From the NCBI GenBank assembly GCA_963788115.1, contig CAWBFD010000004.1, positions 1,054,001 through 1,118,000 of the forward strand: 64,000 nucleotides of DNA, given 5' to 3'. The translations under genes and the position numbers were made by a program. Source of the DNA: CAWBFD01 sp963788115 (lineage in GTDB: Bacteria > Actinomycetota > Thermoleophilia > Solirubrobacterales > 70-9). The notes beneath the pieces were generated by a model. The model did not search any database, was not told the DNA's origin, and was given only the letters and a program-made list of their open reading frames with translations. The stretch's first letter is position 1, and every line of letters starts with the position of its first letter. Shown here piece by piece: positions 8,557 to 18,838 of the stretch.

Positions 8557-8943
8557 CTAGCACGACTCGGGGTTGCGCTCGCAGCGTTCCTCGAAGCGCT
8601 CGGCGGGGCTGTCCGACGGGGGCGGGACGTCGTTCTCCGCCGTGTCCTCCACCTCATCGCTGGGGGAGGTTCCCCCGGTGTCCTCGTCCGAGTCCGTCTC
8701 GGTCTCGGTCGTGGTGGTGTCGGTGGTCGACGTCGTTGTCGTCGGCTCGGTCGTGGTGGTGTCGGTCGTGGTGGTGTCGGTGGTCGACGTGCTCTGCGTG
8801 GTCGAGGTGGTCGTCGTCGGCGCGGAAGCGCTCTCATCATCGTCGTCCCCGCCGCAACCCGCGGCGGGAATCGCGGCGAGGGCAAGGACGCTGAGCGCCA
8901 GGGCGGCCATGCGGAGCCGCCGGGTCCGAGCGGGGGGCGCCAT
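8557..8943 (-). CDS. Thr/Ser-rich lipoprotein
   Basis: 128 residues. The lipobox is AAIPAAGC at about residue 30 after a hydrophobic signal, and is followed by GGDDDDE. Then comes a 60-residue low-complexity Thr/Ser/Asp tract (repeats of TTTTS and TDTTTTD), an acidic region, and a C-terminal ERCERNPESC with two cysteines. It is probably a surface-anchored spacer protein. The ATG shares one base with the stop (TAATG) of the upstream zinc-ribbon gene, so the two are translationally coupled. A similar Thr-rich, Cys-start protein occurs at 49942-50223. Confidence 0.7.
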   Translation of the reverse strand: MAPPARTRRLRMAALALSVLALAAIPAAGCGGDDDDESASAPTTTTSTTQSTSTTDTTTTDTTTTEPTTTTSTTDTTTTETETDSDEDTGGTSPSDEVEDTAENDVPPPSDSPAERFEERCERNPESC

Positions 8944-9221
8944 TAGGACGCCCCGTCGAGGGCGGCCTGGCGCAGGCCGCAGTAGGGGCAGTCGCTCACG
9001 TCGAGCCCGATCAGCTGGTTGCAGCGGCGGCAGATGCGCAGGTTCTCGGGAGTGCGAAGGAGCGCGGACGCGGACGGAGCCAGCGGCACGGTGCGCGTCA
9101 CCGGCTCCATCTCCTCGCCCGTGACCCTGTCGACGTAGACGCCGCCAGGCTCGACGGGCGCAATCGCCTCGCGCCCGGAGGCGGGCGCGCGCAGCCGATA
9201 TGTCTGCCGGTCGTTCGCCAT
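8943..9221 (-). CDS. Small zinc-ribbon protein
   Basis: 92 residues from ATG 9221 (MANDRQTYRL). The C-terminal third has a zinc ribbon, CRRCNQLIGLDVSDCPYCG (two CxxC knuckles). The N-terminal half is unassigned, with a possible beta-strand motif GVYVDRVTGEEME. It is cytoplasmic; the role is unknown. It shares an operon with the Thr-rich lipoprotein and diverges from the glycosyltransferase at 9318 across a 96-bp gap that must hold both promoters. Confidence 0.65.
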   Translation of the reverse strand: MANDRQTYRLRAPASGREAIAPVEPGGVYVDRVTGEEMEPVTRTVPLAPSASALLRTPENLRICRRCNQLIGLDVSDCPYCGLRQAALDGAS

Positions 9222-9317
9222 CCGCGCGAACGATAACGGCGTCGATGACGGCAAACCACCGAAACAACACCAGCCTGACCCGTCGCAATCGGGCTTCGCC
9301 CCTCTGCTCCGGGCAGA

Positions 9318-10895
9318 ATGCCTGACGTGAAGGTCCTGATCTTCCACGGCTACCTGCTTCGCGGCACCGGCTCCAACGTCTACAACGCGAGCCTCGCCCA
9401 GGCGCTCGCCCGCCTGGGCCACCAGGTGCACCTGCTGTGCCAGGAGCGCGACGCCGCGTCGCTGCCTTGGATCCGCTCGGTCGGCCGGTGGGAGAACGGG
9501 CGGCTGATCGTGGAGGAGACCGGGGTGAAGTCACGGCGCAAGGGCCGGGTGATCGCATACCTCCCGGAGATCGGCCGGATCCTCCCTGTGTACGTGCCCG
9601 ACGCCTACGAGGGCTTCGAGGCGCGGGCGTTCCCCGACCTCAGCCACGAGGAGGTGGAGCGCTATGTCGAGGCGAACGTGACCGCCGTGCGTGAGGTCGC
9701 CGAGACGGCCGAGGGGATCGACGCCGCTCTCGCCAACCATCTGGTGATGGGCCCGGCGATCCTCGCGCGGGCGGGCATGGGTCTCCGCGAGGGCGGGCCT
9801 GGGTTCGCGGTCAAGGTTCACGGCTCGGCCCTCGAGTACACCGTGAAGCCCCACCCGGAGCGATTCCTGTCATACGCGCGCGAGGGGTTGGGCGCGGCCT
9901 CCGGGGTGCTGGTCGGGTCCCGGCACACGGCCGAGAGCCTGTGGGAGGCGATGGCCGAGGGCGACCTGCGGGCCCGTACCCGTCTGGGGCCCCCGGGCGT
10001 GGACACCGAGCTGTTCGTTCCGATTCCCCGCCGCGAGGCTCCCACGCGCCTGCGGGAGCTGGCGGCCGAGCTGGCAGGCGAGGGTGAGGTTCCGGGCGCC
10101 TGGGGTCGCGACCCCAGGCGCGCCGCCGACGCGCTCGAGCGGTTCGCGGCCGCCTCCGGGCCCCGGATCGTGTTCGTCGGGAAGCTGATCGTGTCCAAGG
10201 GCGTGGACCTGCTGCTCGCGGCGTGGCCGCTGATCCACGCGCGCAACCGCGGGGGGCGGCTCCTCTTTGTTGGCTTCGGCGAGTACGCGGAGGCCGCCCA
10301 GCGGCTGTGGCGGGTGCTCTCGGGCGGCGATCTCGCGGCGGCGCGCGAGATCGCCGCCCGCGGCCGGTCCCTCGAGGGTGGCGAGGAGCACCCCCTGCGG
10401 CTCCTGGGCGACTTCCTCGAGGCCCCGCCGCCGGGCTACGTCGACGCCGCCGTTGGCGCCTCCGACAGCGTCTCGTTCGCCGGCCGGCTTGAGCATGAGG
10501 AGGTCGGCCGGCTGGTCCCCGCCGCCGACGCCCTGGTCTTCCCGAGCACCTTCCCGGAGGCCTTCGGCATGGTCGCCGCCGAGGCCGCGGCCGCCGGGGT
10601 GCTGCCGGTCTCGGCGGCGCACTCGGGCCTGGTCGAGGTCAGCCGCGAGCTTGCCGAGGCGCTGCCTGTGGGCGTCGCGGAGCTGGTCTCGTTCCCGCTC
10701 GAGGGCGACGTCATCGGCGCGATCGCCGATCGCGTCAACGGCTGGCTCGCGCTCGACGAGGGCATCCGGCGGCCGGCGCGTGAGTCACTCCGCGACACGG
10801 TCGAGCGGGTGTGGAGCTGGCGCCGCGTGGCGCGCGGAGTGCTCGCTGCCGCCGCCGGGAGGCTCGACAAGCTGCCGAACGTGCCCGTCGACTAG
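9318..10895 (+). CDS. GT4-type glycosyltransferase
   Basis: 525 residues, a GT-B fold. The N-terminal domain starts VLIFHGYLLRGTGSNVYNAS with the Gly-rich loop of GT4 enzymes. The C-terminal domain has IVFVGKLIVSKGVDLLLAAW and the nucleotide-sugar motif FPSTFPEAFGMVAAEAAAAG, in which Glu and Glu form the EX7E motif. An insert of about 60 residues between the two C-terminal motifs makes it longer than usual (about 400). It transfers a sugar from an NDP- or similar donor; the acceptor is unknown. It is cytoplasmic or membrane associated. Confidence 0.85.
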   Translation: MPDVKVLIFHGYLLRGTGSNVYNASLAQALARLGHQVHLLCQERDAASLPWIRSVGRWENGRLIVEETGVKSRRKGRVIAYLPEIGRILPVYVPDAYEGFEARAFPDLSHEEVERYVEANVTAVREVAETAEGIDAALANHLVMGPAILARAGMGLREGGPGFAVKVHGSALEYTVKPHPERFLSYAREGLGAASGVLVGSRHTAESLWEAMAEGDLRARTRLGPPGVDTELFVPIPRREAPTRLRELAAELAGEGEVPGAWGRDPRRAADALERFAAASGPRIVFVGKLIVSKGVDLLLAAWPLIHARNRGGRLLFVGFGEYAEAAQRLWRVLSGGDLAAAREIAARGRSLEGGEEHPLRLLGDFLEAPPPGYVDAAVGASDSVSFAGRLEHEEVGRLVPAADALVFPSTFPEAFGMVAAEAAAAGVLPVSAAHSGLVEVSRELAEALPVGVAELVSFPLEGDVIGAIADRVNGWLALDEGIRRPARESLRDTVERVWSWRRVARGVLAAAAGRLDKLPNVPVD

Positions 10896-10956
10896 AGGCT
10901 TCCTGTGGGCGGCTCGTGCGGGTTGCCGCTAGCGCAGAGGTCACCGATGAGCGCGA

Positions 10957-11780
10957 GTGCCGGCGCGAATAGAATCCGGCGCGTTGACCCGGGCCACGCT
11001 TCTCAAGCTGATCGCCGCGATGGTCGTGCTGACGATCGTGCAGTCGGCGGTGATGCTCCAGATCGACTGGAACGGGGTCCAGGCATCCGAGGAGGCGGCG
11101 CCGATCGACACCCTCCTCGACGTCATGATCGTCCTCTCCTGCTTCGTGTTCTCGATCGTCCTGGTGATGCTCGGGTACTCGATCTGGAAGTACCGGGCGA
11201 AGCCCGGCGACGAGTCGGACGGCGAGCCGATCCACGGCAACACCAAGCTCGAGATCGCCTGGACCGTCATCCCGACGGTGATCGTCCTCTCCGGCGTCGT
11301 CTACAGCTGGATCGTGCTCGACGACATCGAGGAGCCGGCGGCGGCAGCCGACCAGCTGCGGGTGAACGTCTACGCGCAGCAGTACAAGTGGACCTTCGAG
11401 TATCCGGATCAGAACGTGACCTCGAACGAGCTCCACGTTCCGGTTGACCGCCAGCTCGACCTGCACCTGACCGCGGTCGACGTGATCCATTCCTTTTGGG
11501 TGCCGGAGTGGCGGCTCAAGCGCGATCTGGTGCCTCAGGGGCCCACGGAGACCGAGGTCGATGACACGCTGCTGGTTACCCCCGATCGCGAGGGCACCTA
11601 CAGCGTCCTCTGCACGGAGCTCTGCGGGTTCGGGCACGCCACCATGAGTGCGCCGGTGGTGGTCACCTCGGAGGACGAGTTCAACGACTGGGCCGCGAAG
11701 GCGAAGCGGGCGGGCGGGGGGCCACCGGTGCCGCAGGGGCCGGGTCCGGTCACCAGCGGGGGCGATGAAGGGGGAGCGTC

Positions 11781-11784
<4 letters not shown>
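10957..11784 (+). CDS. coxB: Cytochrome c oxidase subunit II (CuA-containing)
   Basis: 275 residues: two N-terminal membrane helices (about 15-40 and 50-75), then a periplasmic cupredoxin domain. All CuA ligands are present: His in VDVIHSFWVPEW and Cys, Cys, His, Met in CTELCGFGHATM. It receives electrons from cytochrome c and passes them to subunit I. The start is GTG 10957; TTG 10984 is an alternative. No lipobox or fused cytochrome c domain is present. It is the first gene of the oxidase operon. Confidence 0.92.
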
Positions 11785-13726
<1,942 letters not shown>

Positions 13727-13730
<4 letters not shown>

Positions 13731-14686
13731 GCGAGGCGGCGAGCGCAACCCCGGCCGGCGCCAACGGCGCCAGCGGCACGATCCTCGCCTTCCTCAACGA
13801 GGTCGCCGGCGGCCGCAAGCTGCTGGAGACGATTCGCGACCGGGTGGAGTCCGGCGCCGAGCGGGTCGCGCTCGTCGCGCCGCAGAACCAGCCGGCCGCC
13901 GGGCAGATCGTCGACCGCGACGAGCTCCGGGAGGCCGCGCTGAGCCGCGTCGAGGTGACCGAGGCGGTCCTGGCCGAGTTCGGCATCGACGCTGTCGGGG
14001 CGGTCATGGACCCCGATCCGTCGCTCGCGCTCGACGATGCCGTTCGTGCCTTCGACCCGACCGAGGTGCTCATCTCGGCCCTGGCCGAGACCCGCTTCGG
14101 CTTCCTTCGCCGCGACTTGGTCGAGTGGGCGAAGGAGCATCTCGACGTCCCGGTGACCCACATCCCGGTGCGGATCGAGGACGACGCGATCCGGTGGGAC
14201 GTGACCCACACGTTGGTGGTCGCGACCCAAACGGTCGCCAGCGGCGATCTGGTCTCACACCTGAAGAGCAAGGCGGCCGAGCGTCCGCACCGGTACACGA
14301 TCATCAGCCCGCGATCGGGCGACCTCGACCGCGAGGAGGTCTGCGACCGACTGGCCCGGACCCTCGCCGAGCTCTACCGCTCGGATATCGACGCCACCGG
14401 CCAGCCGATGAGCCCGGCGCCGTTCGCGGCGATCCAGAACGCGATCACGCACTACCGGATCGACGAGATCCTGATCTCGACCCTGGCCGGGGAGCAGTCC
14501 AAGTGGCTTCAGGAGGGGCTGGTCGATCGGGTCAAGGAGATCACCGACAAGCCGGTCGAGCACCTCGAGGCGCGCGGCGGGGTTCAGGGGGCGCCGCCGG
14601 TGCCGCAGCCGCAGCCGGCGCGGGTCGCGATCGGCGCCGAGGAGCGCGAGGCCACGGACTCCTCCCCCGAACGGGGGGACGCCTGA
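13727..14686 (+). CDS. Tandem USP-like protein inside the oxidase operon
   Basis: 319 residues, no membrane helix. Two similar halves are visible: DPDPSLALDDAVRAF...EVLISALAETR...LDVPVTHIPVR and SPAPFAAIQNAITHYRIDEILISTLAGEQSKW...PVEHLEARG. This repeat is shared with the single-domain protein at 52565-53230, and both look like universal-stress-protein alpha/beta folds lacking a clear GxxG nucleotide loop. GTGA overlap with coxA and TGATG overlap with coxC fix it in the operon. The role in oxidase assembly or sensing is inferred only. Confidence 0.7.
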
Positions 14687-15300
14687 TGGAGGCGACTACC
14701 GCCACCGTCGAGCACGCGCATCACGGCCCGCCGGAGGCCCATCAGAGCTCGCGGATCGACCGCCAGACGCTGGGGATCCTGCTGTTCATCGTCTCCGAGG
14801 TGATGCTGTTCGGGGCGTTCTTCGCCTCGTACTTCTTCCTCCGCGTCGTCGCCAACGAGGGCCCGTGGCCCCCCGAGGGGTTCGAGCTCCCCGTGGCGGT
14901 GGCCGGGGTCAACACCGCGATCCTGATCTCGTCCAGCTTCACCGTGCACTGGGCGCTGGAGTCGATCCGCCACGGCAACCATCGGGGCCTGCAGATGGGC
15001 CTGGCGGCGACCTGGCTCCTGGGCGCGACGTTCCTCTTCATCCAGATCAACGAGTACATCCACATCGGCTTCTCCGCCCGCGACACGGCCTTCGGCACGA
15101 TCTTCTACGGGCTCACCGGGCTTCACGGCGCGCACGTGTTCGTGGGGCTGCTGCTGCTGACGTTCGCGAACATTCGCGCCTGGCGGGGGCACTTCGGCCC
15201 GGCGGCGAAGGACCACCTGGGCGTCGAGGTGCCCGGGATCTACTGGCACTTCGTCGACGTCATGTGGATCATCGTCTTTACGACCGTCTACGTCCTCTAG
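14686..15300 (+). CDS. coxC: Cytochrome c oxidase subunit III
   Basis: 204 residues, five predicted membrane helices. Family motifs are LFIVSEVMLFGAFFASYFF, FLFIQINEYIH (the conserved Glu), GLHGAHVFVGL and the terminal YWHFVDVMWIIVFTTVYVL. It is a short, five-helix form as in Actinobacteria. It begins one base into the usp stop codon. Its last 12 codons recur at 45984-46020, marking it as the probable integration target of a mobile element. Confidence 0.93.
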   Translation: MEATTATVEHAHHGPPEAHQSSRIDRQTLGILLFIVSEVMLFGAFFASYFFLRVVANEGPWPPEGFELPVAVAGVNTAILISSSFTVHWALESIRHGNHRGLQMGLAATWLLGATFLFIQINEYIHIGFSARDTAFGTIFYGLTGLHGAHVFVGLLLLTFANIRAWRGHFGPAAKDHLGVEVPGIYWHFVDVMWIIVFTTVYVL

Positions 15301-15322
15301 AAACGGCTTAGATGAGCCGTTT
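15261..15322 (+). repeat. Putative att direct repeat, left copy (coxC 3' end)
   Basis: It matches 45984-46045. The 36 bases encoding the last 12 residues of CoxC differ at only two wobble positions, and the terminator-like tail is also partly kept. It sits against an integrase relic, as expected for an attachment site. Confidence 0.65.
15301..15322 (+). terminator. Hairpin terminator of the oxidase operon
   Basis: Perfect 8-bp arms aaacggct/agccgttt around a 6-nt loop, directly after the coxC stop and ending in a T-run. A weaker version follows the duplicated coxC end at 46020. Confidence 0.75.
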
Positions 15323-15516
15323 TCAGCCGTCGGTGCGAAGAGATGCGCCACCAGATGCGCCACGCAGCTCGGCGCCAGCTCCGCGCGCGGTCTCCTCGGC
15401 GCGCGCGCGCTGGGCCTCCAGGTAGGCGTCGAGCAGGCCCGCCGCCTCCTCCTCCGAGCCCGGCATCAGGTGGCCATAGCGATCGAGGCTGATCGAGATC
15501 GTGGCGTGCCCCGCAT
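15323..15516 (-). pseudogene. C-terminal relic of a tyrosine recombinase (integrase)
   Basis: On the minus strand, read toward coxC, about 64 codons encode GHATISISLDRYGHLMP and then an acidic, Ala-rich tail (SEEEAAGLLDAYLEAQ) ending in TGA. This is the usual end of actinobacterial phage-type integrases, with the conserved His of GH and the nucleophile Tyr of DRYGHL. Immediately upstream in this frame a TAG occurs and similarity stops, so the catalytic domain is missing. It shares a tandem gatgcgccac motif (15343-15363) with 45882-45901 at the other boundary. Confidence 0.75.
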
Positions 15517-15898
15517 ATCGGCGCTATCTCTGGCGCTCGTTGGACTCGGCCGCTCGGTCTCGGGTAGAACTGCGGGCATCGAGACCGAGGAGGTTCCGCG
15601 TCCATTCCTCCCGTGGATCGGTCGCGCCTGCCGCCGAGCACGTAAGGAGAGGGGGGTGCATCAGGTCCAGATCGCGGCCGCGATCGAGGTCAACCAGGCG
15701 ACGATCGCGCGGTTTGAGGAGGGCAGCGCGTGGCCGCGGCGCCCCGAGGAGGTCTTGGTGGCCTACGCCAGCGAGCTCGACATGGACGTGCGGCTGATCT
15801 GGGTTCGCGCCCTGGTCATGTGGTTCGAGCACGAGCCGGTCCTCGAGCCGGAGAGTCAGGAGCGGATTCGGGCGGCGCTCGAGCGGCTGCGGATCTAG
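15506..15898 (+). CDS. XRE-type helix-turn-helix protein
   Basis: About 130 residues. The recognisable part is WIGRACRRARKERGVHQVQI followed by AAIEVNQATIARFEEG, a typical XRE HTH, and a C-terminal helical region (LERLRI). The start is uncertain: GTG 15506 is proposed because the earlier GTG 15470 runs through the antisense integrase relic. It is probably a regulator left from the integrated element; its target is unknown. Confidence 0.55.
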   Translation: MPRISALSLALVGLGRSVSGRTAGIETEEVPRPFLPWIGRACRRARKERGVHQVQIAAAIEVNQATIARFEEGSAWPRRPEEVLVAYASELDMDVRLIWVRALVMWFEHEPVLEPESQERIRAALERLRI

Positions 15899-15950
15899 GT
15901 GTAGATCCCAGCCACGTTGTTCCCCTGGAGCTCCCGTAGCCGAGCGATCG

Positions 15951-16095
15951 GCGGTCGGTGACCGAGGGCGCCGATCTGCTCGGGCTCACCCGCCCGCGCA
16001 CCGGTGGACTCGTCGCGAGAGGGAAGCTGCGCTCCCACCCGCGCCCCGGCCGGCCGGTCGCGATCCGGCGCCCGAGCTCGACGAGCTGCGGGGCT
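15951..16095 (+). pseudogene. Frameshifted excisionase-like HTH relic, copy 1
   Basis: Reads SVTEGADLLGLTRPRTGGLVARGKLRSHPRPGRPVAI and, one frame over, PAPELDELRG followed by TAG. This is a small MerR/excisionase-type HTH with a one-base shift. The same shift occurs in the copy at 39852-40004, so the dead form has been copied. It converges on the acidic small gene and shares its last bases. Confidence 0.6.
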
Positions 16096-16291
16096 AGCGG
16101 CACTTCGTGCGCTCCCGCCGCCGGGCGGTGAACTCGTCGGCGTAGAGGTCGTCGAAGGGATTCGGCTCCTCCTCGGACTCGGCTCGGCGCCACTCCCACA
16201 GGGTTCGGATCGCCGTCACCCGGCTCGACGGGTATGCGTCCGGGTCCCGGGCGATCTCCTCGAGGATCGCGATCATCTCCTCGTGAGTCAT
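16094..16291 (-). CDS. Conserved acidic small protein of the repeated module, copy 1
   Basis: 65 residues, beginning MTHEEMIAILEEIARDP, then SSRVTAIRTLWEWRRAE and PFDDLYADEFTARRRER. No known function; all-helical by appearance. Four more copies occur (34662, 38865, 42731 and 50223, the last two frameshifted). The upstream region carries the conserved leader ccccgaccagctcagcg plus an A8 tract flanked by gcgc. It is divergent from the SnoaL-like gene 101 bp away. A terminase-small-subunit-like origin is possible but unproven. Confidence 0.65.
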   Translation of the reverse strand: MTHEEMIAILEEIARDPDAYPSSRVTAIRTLWEWRRAESEEEPNPFDDLYADEFTARRRERTKCR

Positions 16292-16392
16292 TTTTGAGGG
16301 CGCTTTTTTTTGCGCTGAGCTGGTCGGGGGTATTTTGAAACGAGGCTCATCGGCTCGCGACCCTCCCCCCGCCGCGAGATACTGGGCGGGCG
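16292..16392. promoter_or_regulatory. Conserved divergent intergenic region of the SnoaL/acidic-protein module
   Basis: 101 bp. On the minus strand it carries ccccgaccagctcagcg followed by an A8 tract between gcgc arms; on the plus strand it carries gcgagatactgggcgggcg immediately before the ATG. The same two blocks recur at 34562-34661 (100 bp) and, spread out, at 42518-42730. Confidence 0.6.
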
Positions 16393-16791
16393 ATGTCGCA
16401 GGAGAACGTCGAGCTCGTGAAGGCGGTGTTTGCCCGCGGCAGCCGCGGTGACTTCGACGGACTGCTTGCGCTCTTTCACCCAGGGGTCGAATGGGTCGAA
16501 GATCCTCACGCACCAAGCGCGATCACCCACCGAGGTCACGCCGAGGTCAAGCGGTATTTCGAAAGCATGCCCAGGTACTGGGAGAAGTTGCGGATCGAGC
16601 CCGAGCGATTTGTCGACTACGGCGATGAGGTTCTCGCCCTCGCTCGGGTGACCACACGTGCTCGGCGCGGCGGACCCGAGATCGATAGGCCATTTGACGC
16701 GATCTTCACGGTCCGCGACGGGAAGATCGTCCGCGGTCGCTCGTTTTCGACTCGCCACGACGCTCTCGATGCCGCCGGGCTGCGGGAGTAG
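16393..16791 (+). CDS. SnoaL-like (NTF2-fold) protein, copy 1
   Basis: 132 residues, an NTF2-like cone fold: MSQENVELVKAVFARGSRGD, then FHPGVEWVEDPH, RGHAEVKRYFESM, DEVLALARVTTRAR and GKIVRGRSFSTRHDALDAAGLRE. The family includes polyketide cyclases and many proteins of unknown function; no catalytic His/Asp set can be assigned. Start codons and the 3' end are nearly identical at DNA level to the other copies in the window. Its 3' flank truncates an epimerase gene (16825-17175). Confidence 0.75.
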   Translation: MSQENVELVKAVFARGSRGDFDGLLALFHPGVEWVEDPHAPSAITHRGHAEVKRYFESMPRYWEKLRIEPERFVDYGDEVLALARVTTRARRGGPEIDRPFDAIFTVRDGKIVRGRSFSTRHDALDAAGLRE

Positions 16792-16824
16792 GCTCTCGCT
16801 CATCTGACGCTCCATCCCTGCCAG

Positions 16825-17175
16825 TTCAGGAATAGCTAAACGCCCACCGAGGAGGCGTAGACGAGGCTCGGCACCCCGCGCCGCGGCCACGGCTTCGAAC
16901 ACGCGCCGGCTGCCCGTCACGTTGACGGCCCACAGCGTGTGCTCGTCCCTCGACGGCTGGATCAGCCAGGCGAGGTGGACCAACGCATCGGCGCCCTGAG
17001 ACAGGCTCACGAGATCGGCCTCGACGATGTCCGCCGAATGCCAATCGACCTTGGCGAGTTCGAACTCAGGAATCCTCCGGGAGACGATCGAGTCGACATC
17101 CCGATGAGCGCCGAGCGCGTCGACGACAGCCGTGCCGACGTTTCCGGTCGCACCGAGCACCACCCCGCGCATCAC
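16825..17175 (-). pseudogene. Truncated NAD-dependent epimerase/dehydratase
   Basis: The N-terminal third of an SDR epimerase remains: VVLGATGNVGTAVVDALGAH (Gly-rich NAD loop), LVHLAWLIQPSRDEHTLWAV and NVTGSRRVFEAVAAARG. The continuation LVYASSVG lies one frame over and then breaks off where the 3' flank of the SnoaL cassette begins. Both a frameshift and a truncation are therefore visible; no product is expected. Confidence 0.75.
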
Positions 17176-17261
17176 TTCCGCTTCATGAGGTGCGGGGTAC
17201 CCGGCGCGGCCGCCCTAACGCGAGCAGCGTTCGCAAGCCAGCGCACGAGTCCTTTGGAGGA

Positions 17262-18647
17262 CTATTCGACCGCCAGGCAGACCACGGTCACATCGTCCTG
17301 AAGGCGTTGGTCGCTCGCCTCGAGAGCCGCGCCGTGCACCTTGCGGACGGTGTCCGCGGCCGAACCTCGGTCGGAGAGCAACGCCGCCTCGGCGCAACCG
17401 TCGAGGCCCAGGCCCGCCTGTCCTGTGCCACCCTCGATCACCCCGTCGGAGCACATGAGCAGGCGGTCGCCCGGCTCGAGCACGGTCGAGCGCTCCGCGG
17501 GCCTGGGACTCGAGCGGCCTCCGAGCCCGTGGCCGGCGGGGACGTCGATGATCTCCACGCGACCCCCGGCGCGAATGACCAAGGGCGACACGTGTCCGCA
17601 GTTGACGAGCTCAAGTCGAAAGCTCGCCGGATCCCAGCGCGCCACGACTGCCTCCATCTCAGCCTTGGGGCCGGGCATCTCACGAAGCGTCCGGTGCATC
17701 AACATCAGGGCGTCATTCGTCGTCCCCCCGCTGCGGCGGCTCGCGCGCAGGGCGCCCAAAGCCACGGCGCTGCTGGCCGCGGCTCGGGTGCTGGGCCCGA
17801 GACCGTCCGCGAGCGTGATCCAGATCCCGTCCAGGTTCTCGACGATGTCGAACCAATCTCCCGCGACCTCATAGCTCGGCAGCACATTGCCGGCGACCTC
17901 GCCTCCCGTGATCCGCGAGATCCGCGGCGGAAGCAGGCTCTGCTGGATCTCGGCTGCCGCCCGCGGTTGTTTGCGGCGTTGCCCGCGCGCGAAGGTGTCG
18001 GTGTAGCGGTCGGCCAGCGTTATCGCCGCGGCCGCTTGGCGCGCGAGCTCGCTCAGCGGTCGTCGCGGCCGTCCCAAGGTGATCATCACGCCGGTGGCTC
18101 GTCCGCGCAGCCAGAGCGGGACGACCTCGATCCCTGGGCGATCCCCGAGACTTGCCCTGAGCTCGGAAAGGCCGTCGGAATCGAGTTCGGGTCCGATGGC
18201 CAACGGGGCCTCGATCCGCTCCGGCAGCCGCTCGGGGCCGGCGACCCGCAGCAGGTGAGAGCCGTCGATGTCGAGGACGTAGAGCGCGAGGGGCACGTCG
18301 GCGATCCGCTCGGCCTCCGCGACCAGCTGCTCGGGAAGAACCGCTGGCGCAACGACGTCGAAGACGTGAACGCCCTCGAGCGAGACCGGGCGTTCGCGTC
18401 CCAGGCGACCCGCCGGCAGGGTCTGTTCCGGCTCGGGCTGATCCGTCCGGGCGAGCTCGCGTTTGGGGACCGCCGCCAGCAGGCTGTCGCGGTTGGGAAA
18501 GTGGCGGTAGAGCGTCGAACGCGAAACGCCCGCCGCCGTCGCGATGTCGGCCATCGGGGTCGTAGGCGACTGCTCGAGCAGCCGCCGGCTCGCCGCAAGG
18601 ATGCGTTCGCGGTTGCGTCGCGTGTCGGATCGCGGGTGGTCAGCCAT
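17262..18647 (-). CDS. TetR-type HTH fused to a PP2C/SpoIIE phosphatase
   Basis: 461 residues. Residues 1-65 form a TetR_N domain (RRNRERILAASRRLLEQ, MADIATAAGVSRSTLYRHFP). Residues about 90-220 look like a GAF-type sensor. Residues about 235-461 form a PP2C domain with metal-binding aspartates in YEVAGDWFDIV, LADGLG, LLMCSDGVIEGG and DDVTVVCL. SpoIIE-type phosphatases usually act on anti-anti-sigma factors; here the phosphatase is joined to a DNA-binding domain, so it may both sense and bind a promoter. No RsbV/RsbW partner is adjacent. It is divergent from the holin-like cluster. Confidence 0.85.
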   Translation of the reverse strand: MADHPRSDTRRNRERILAASRRLLEQSPTTPMADIATAAGVSRSTLYRHFPNRDSLLAAVPKRELARTDQPEPEQTLPAGRLGRERPVSLEGVHVFDVVAPAVLPEQLVAEAERIADVPLALYVLDIDGSHLLRVAGPERLPERIEAPLAIGPELDSDGLSELRASLGDRPGIEVVPLWLRGRATGVMITLGRPRRPLSELARQAAAAITLADRYTDTFARGQRRKQPRAAAEIQQSLLPPRISRITGGEVAGNVLPSYEVAGDWFDIVENLDGIWITLADGLGPSTRAAASSAVALGALRASRRSGGTTNDALMLMHRTLREMPGPKAEMEAVVARWDPASFRLELVNCGHVSPLVIRAGGRVEIIDVPAGHGLGGRSSPRPAERSTVLEPGDRLLMCSDGVIEGGTGQAGLGLDGCAEAALLSDRGSAADTVRKVHGAALEASDQRLQDDVTVVCLAVE

Positions 18648-18693
18648 TCGTGGCAGACAGGTTTGCGCACGGCGGGCGCGGCATGGAACGGAG

Positions 18694-18713
18694 TGTCTCA
18701 GAATTCTGTCTCA
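18694..18713. promoter_or_regulatory. Candidate operator of the TetR-PP2C protein
   Basis: TGTCTCA-GAATTC-TGTCTCA, two identical 7-mers around a palindromic 6-mer, in the 191-bp gap between the TetR-fusion gene and the divergent holin-like gene. Position and motif suggest autoregulation; this is an inference. Confidence 0.4.
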
Positions 18714-18838
18714 TTTTCCTCACAGCTGGCACGAACCTGTTGCAAGTTCGCTACTAAGAGGGACAGGTTTCCCAAAACGGTACCCGAGGGGCACATCACC
18801 GGGACCGCTCGTCCCGGTGACGCGATCGAAGGAGAGCC

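Noticed and set aside
8690..8830. Short tandem repeats resembling a CRISPR or minisatellite
   Set aside because: They encode the Thr/Ser low-complexity tract of a lipoprotein and have no spacers.
16094..16291. Firm annotation of the acidic small protein as a phage terminase small subunit
   Set aside because: Only a loose helical similarity; no large subunit, portal or capsid gene is near, so it stays an unassigned protein.
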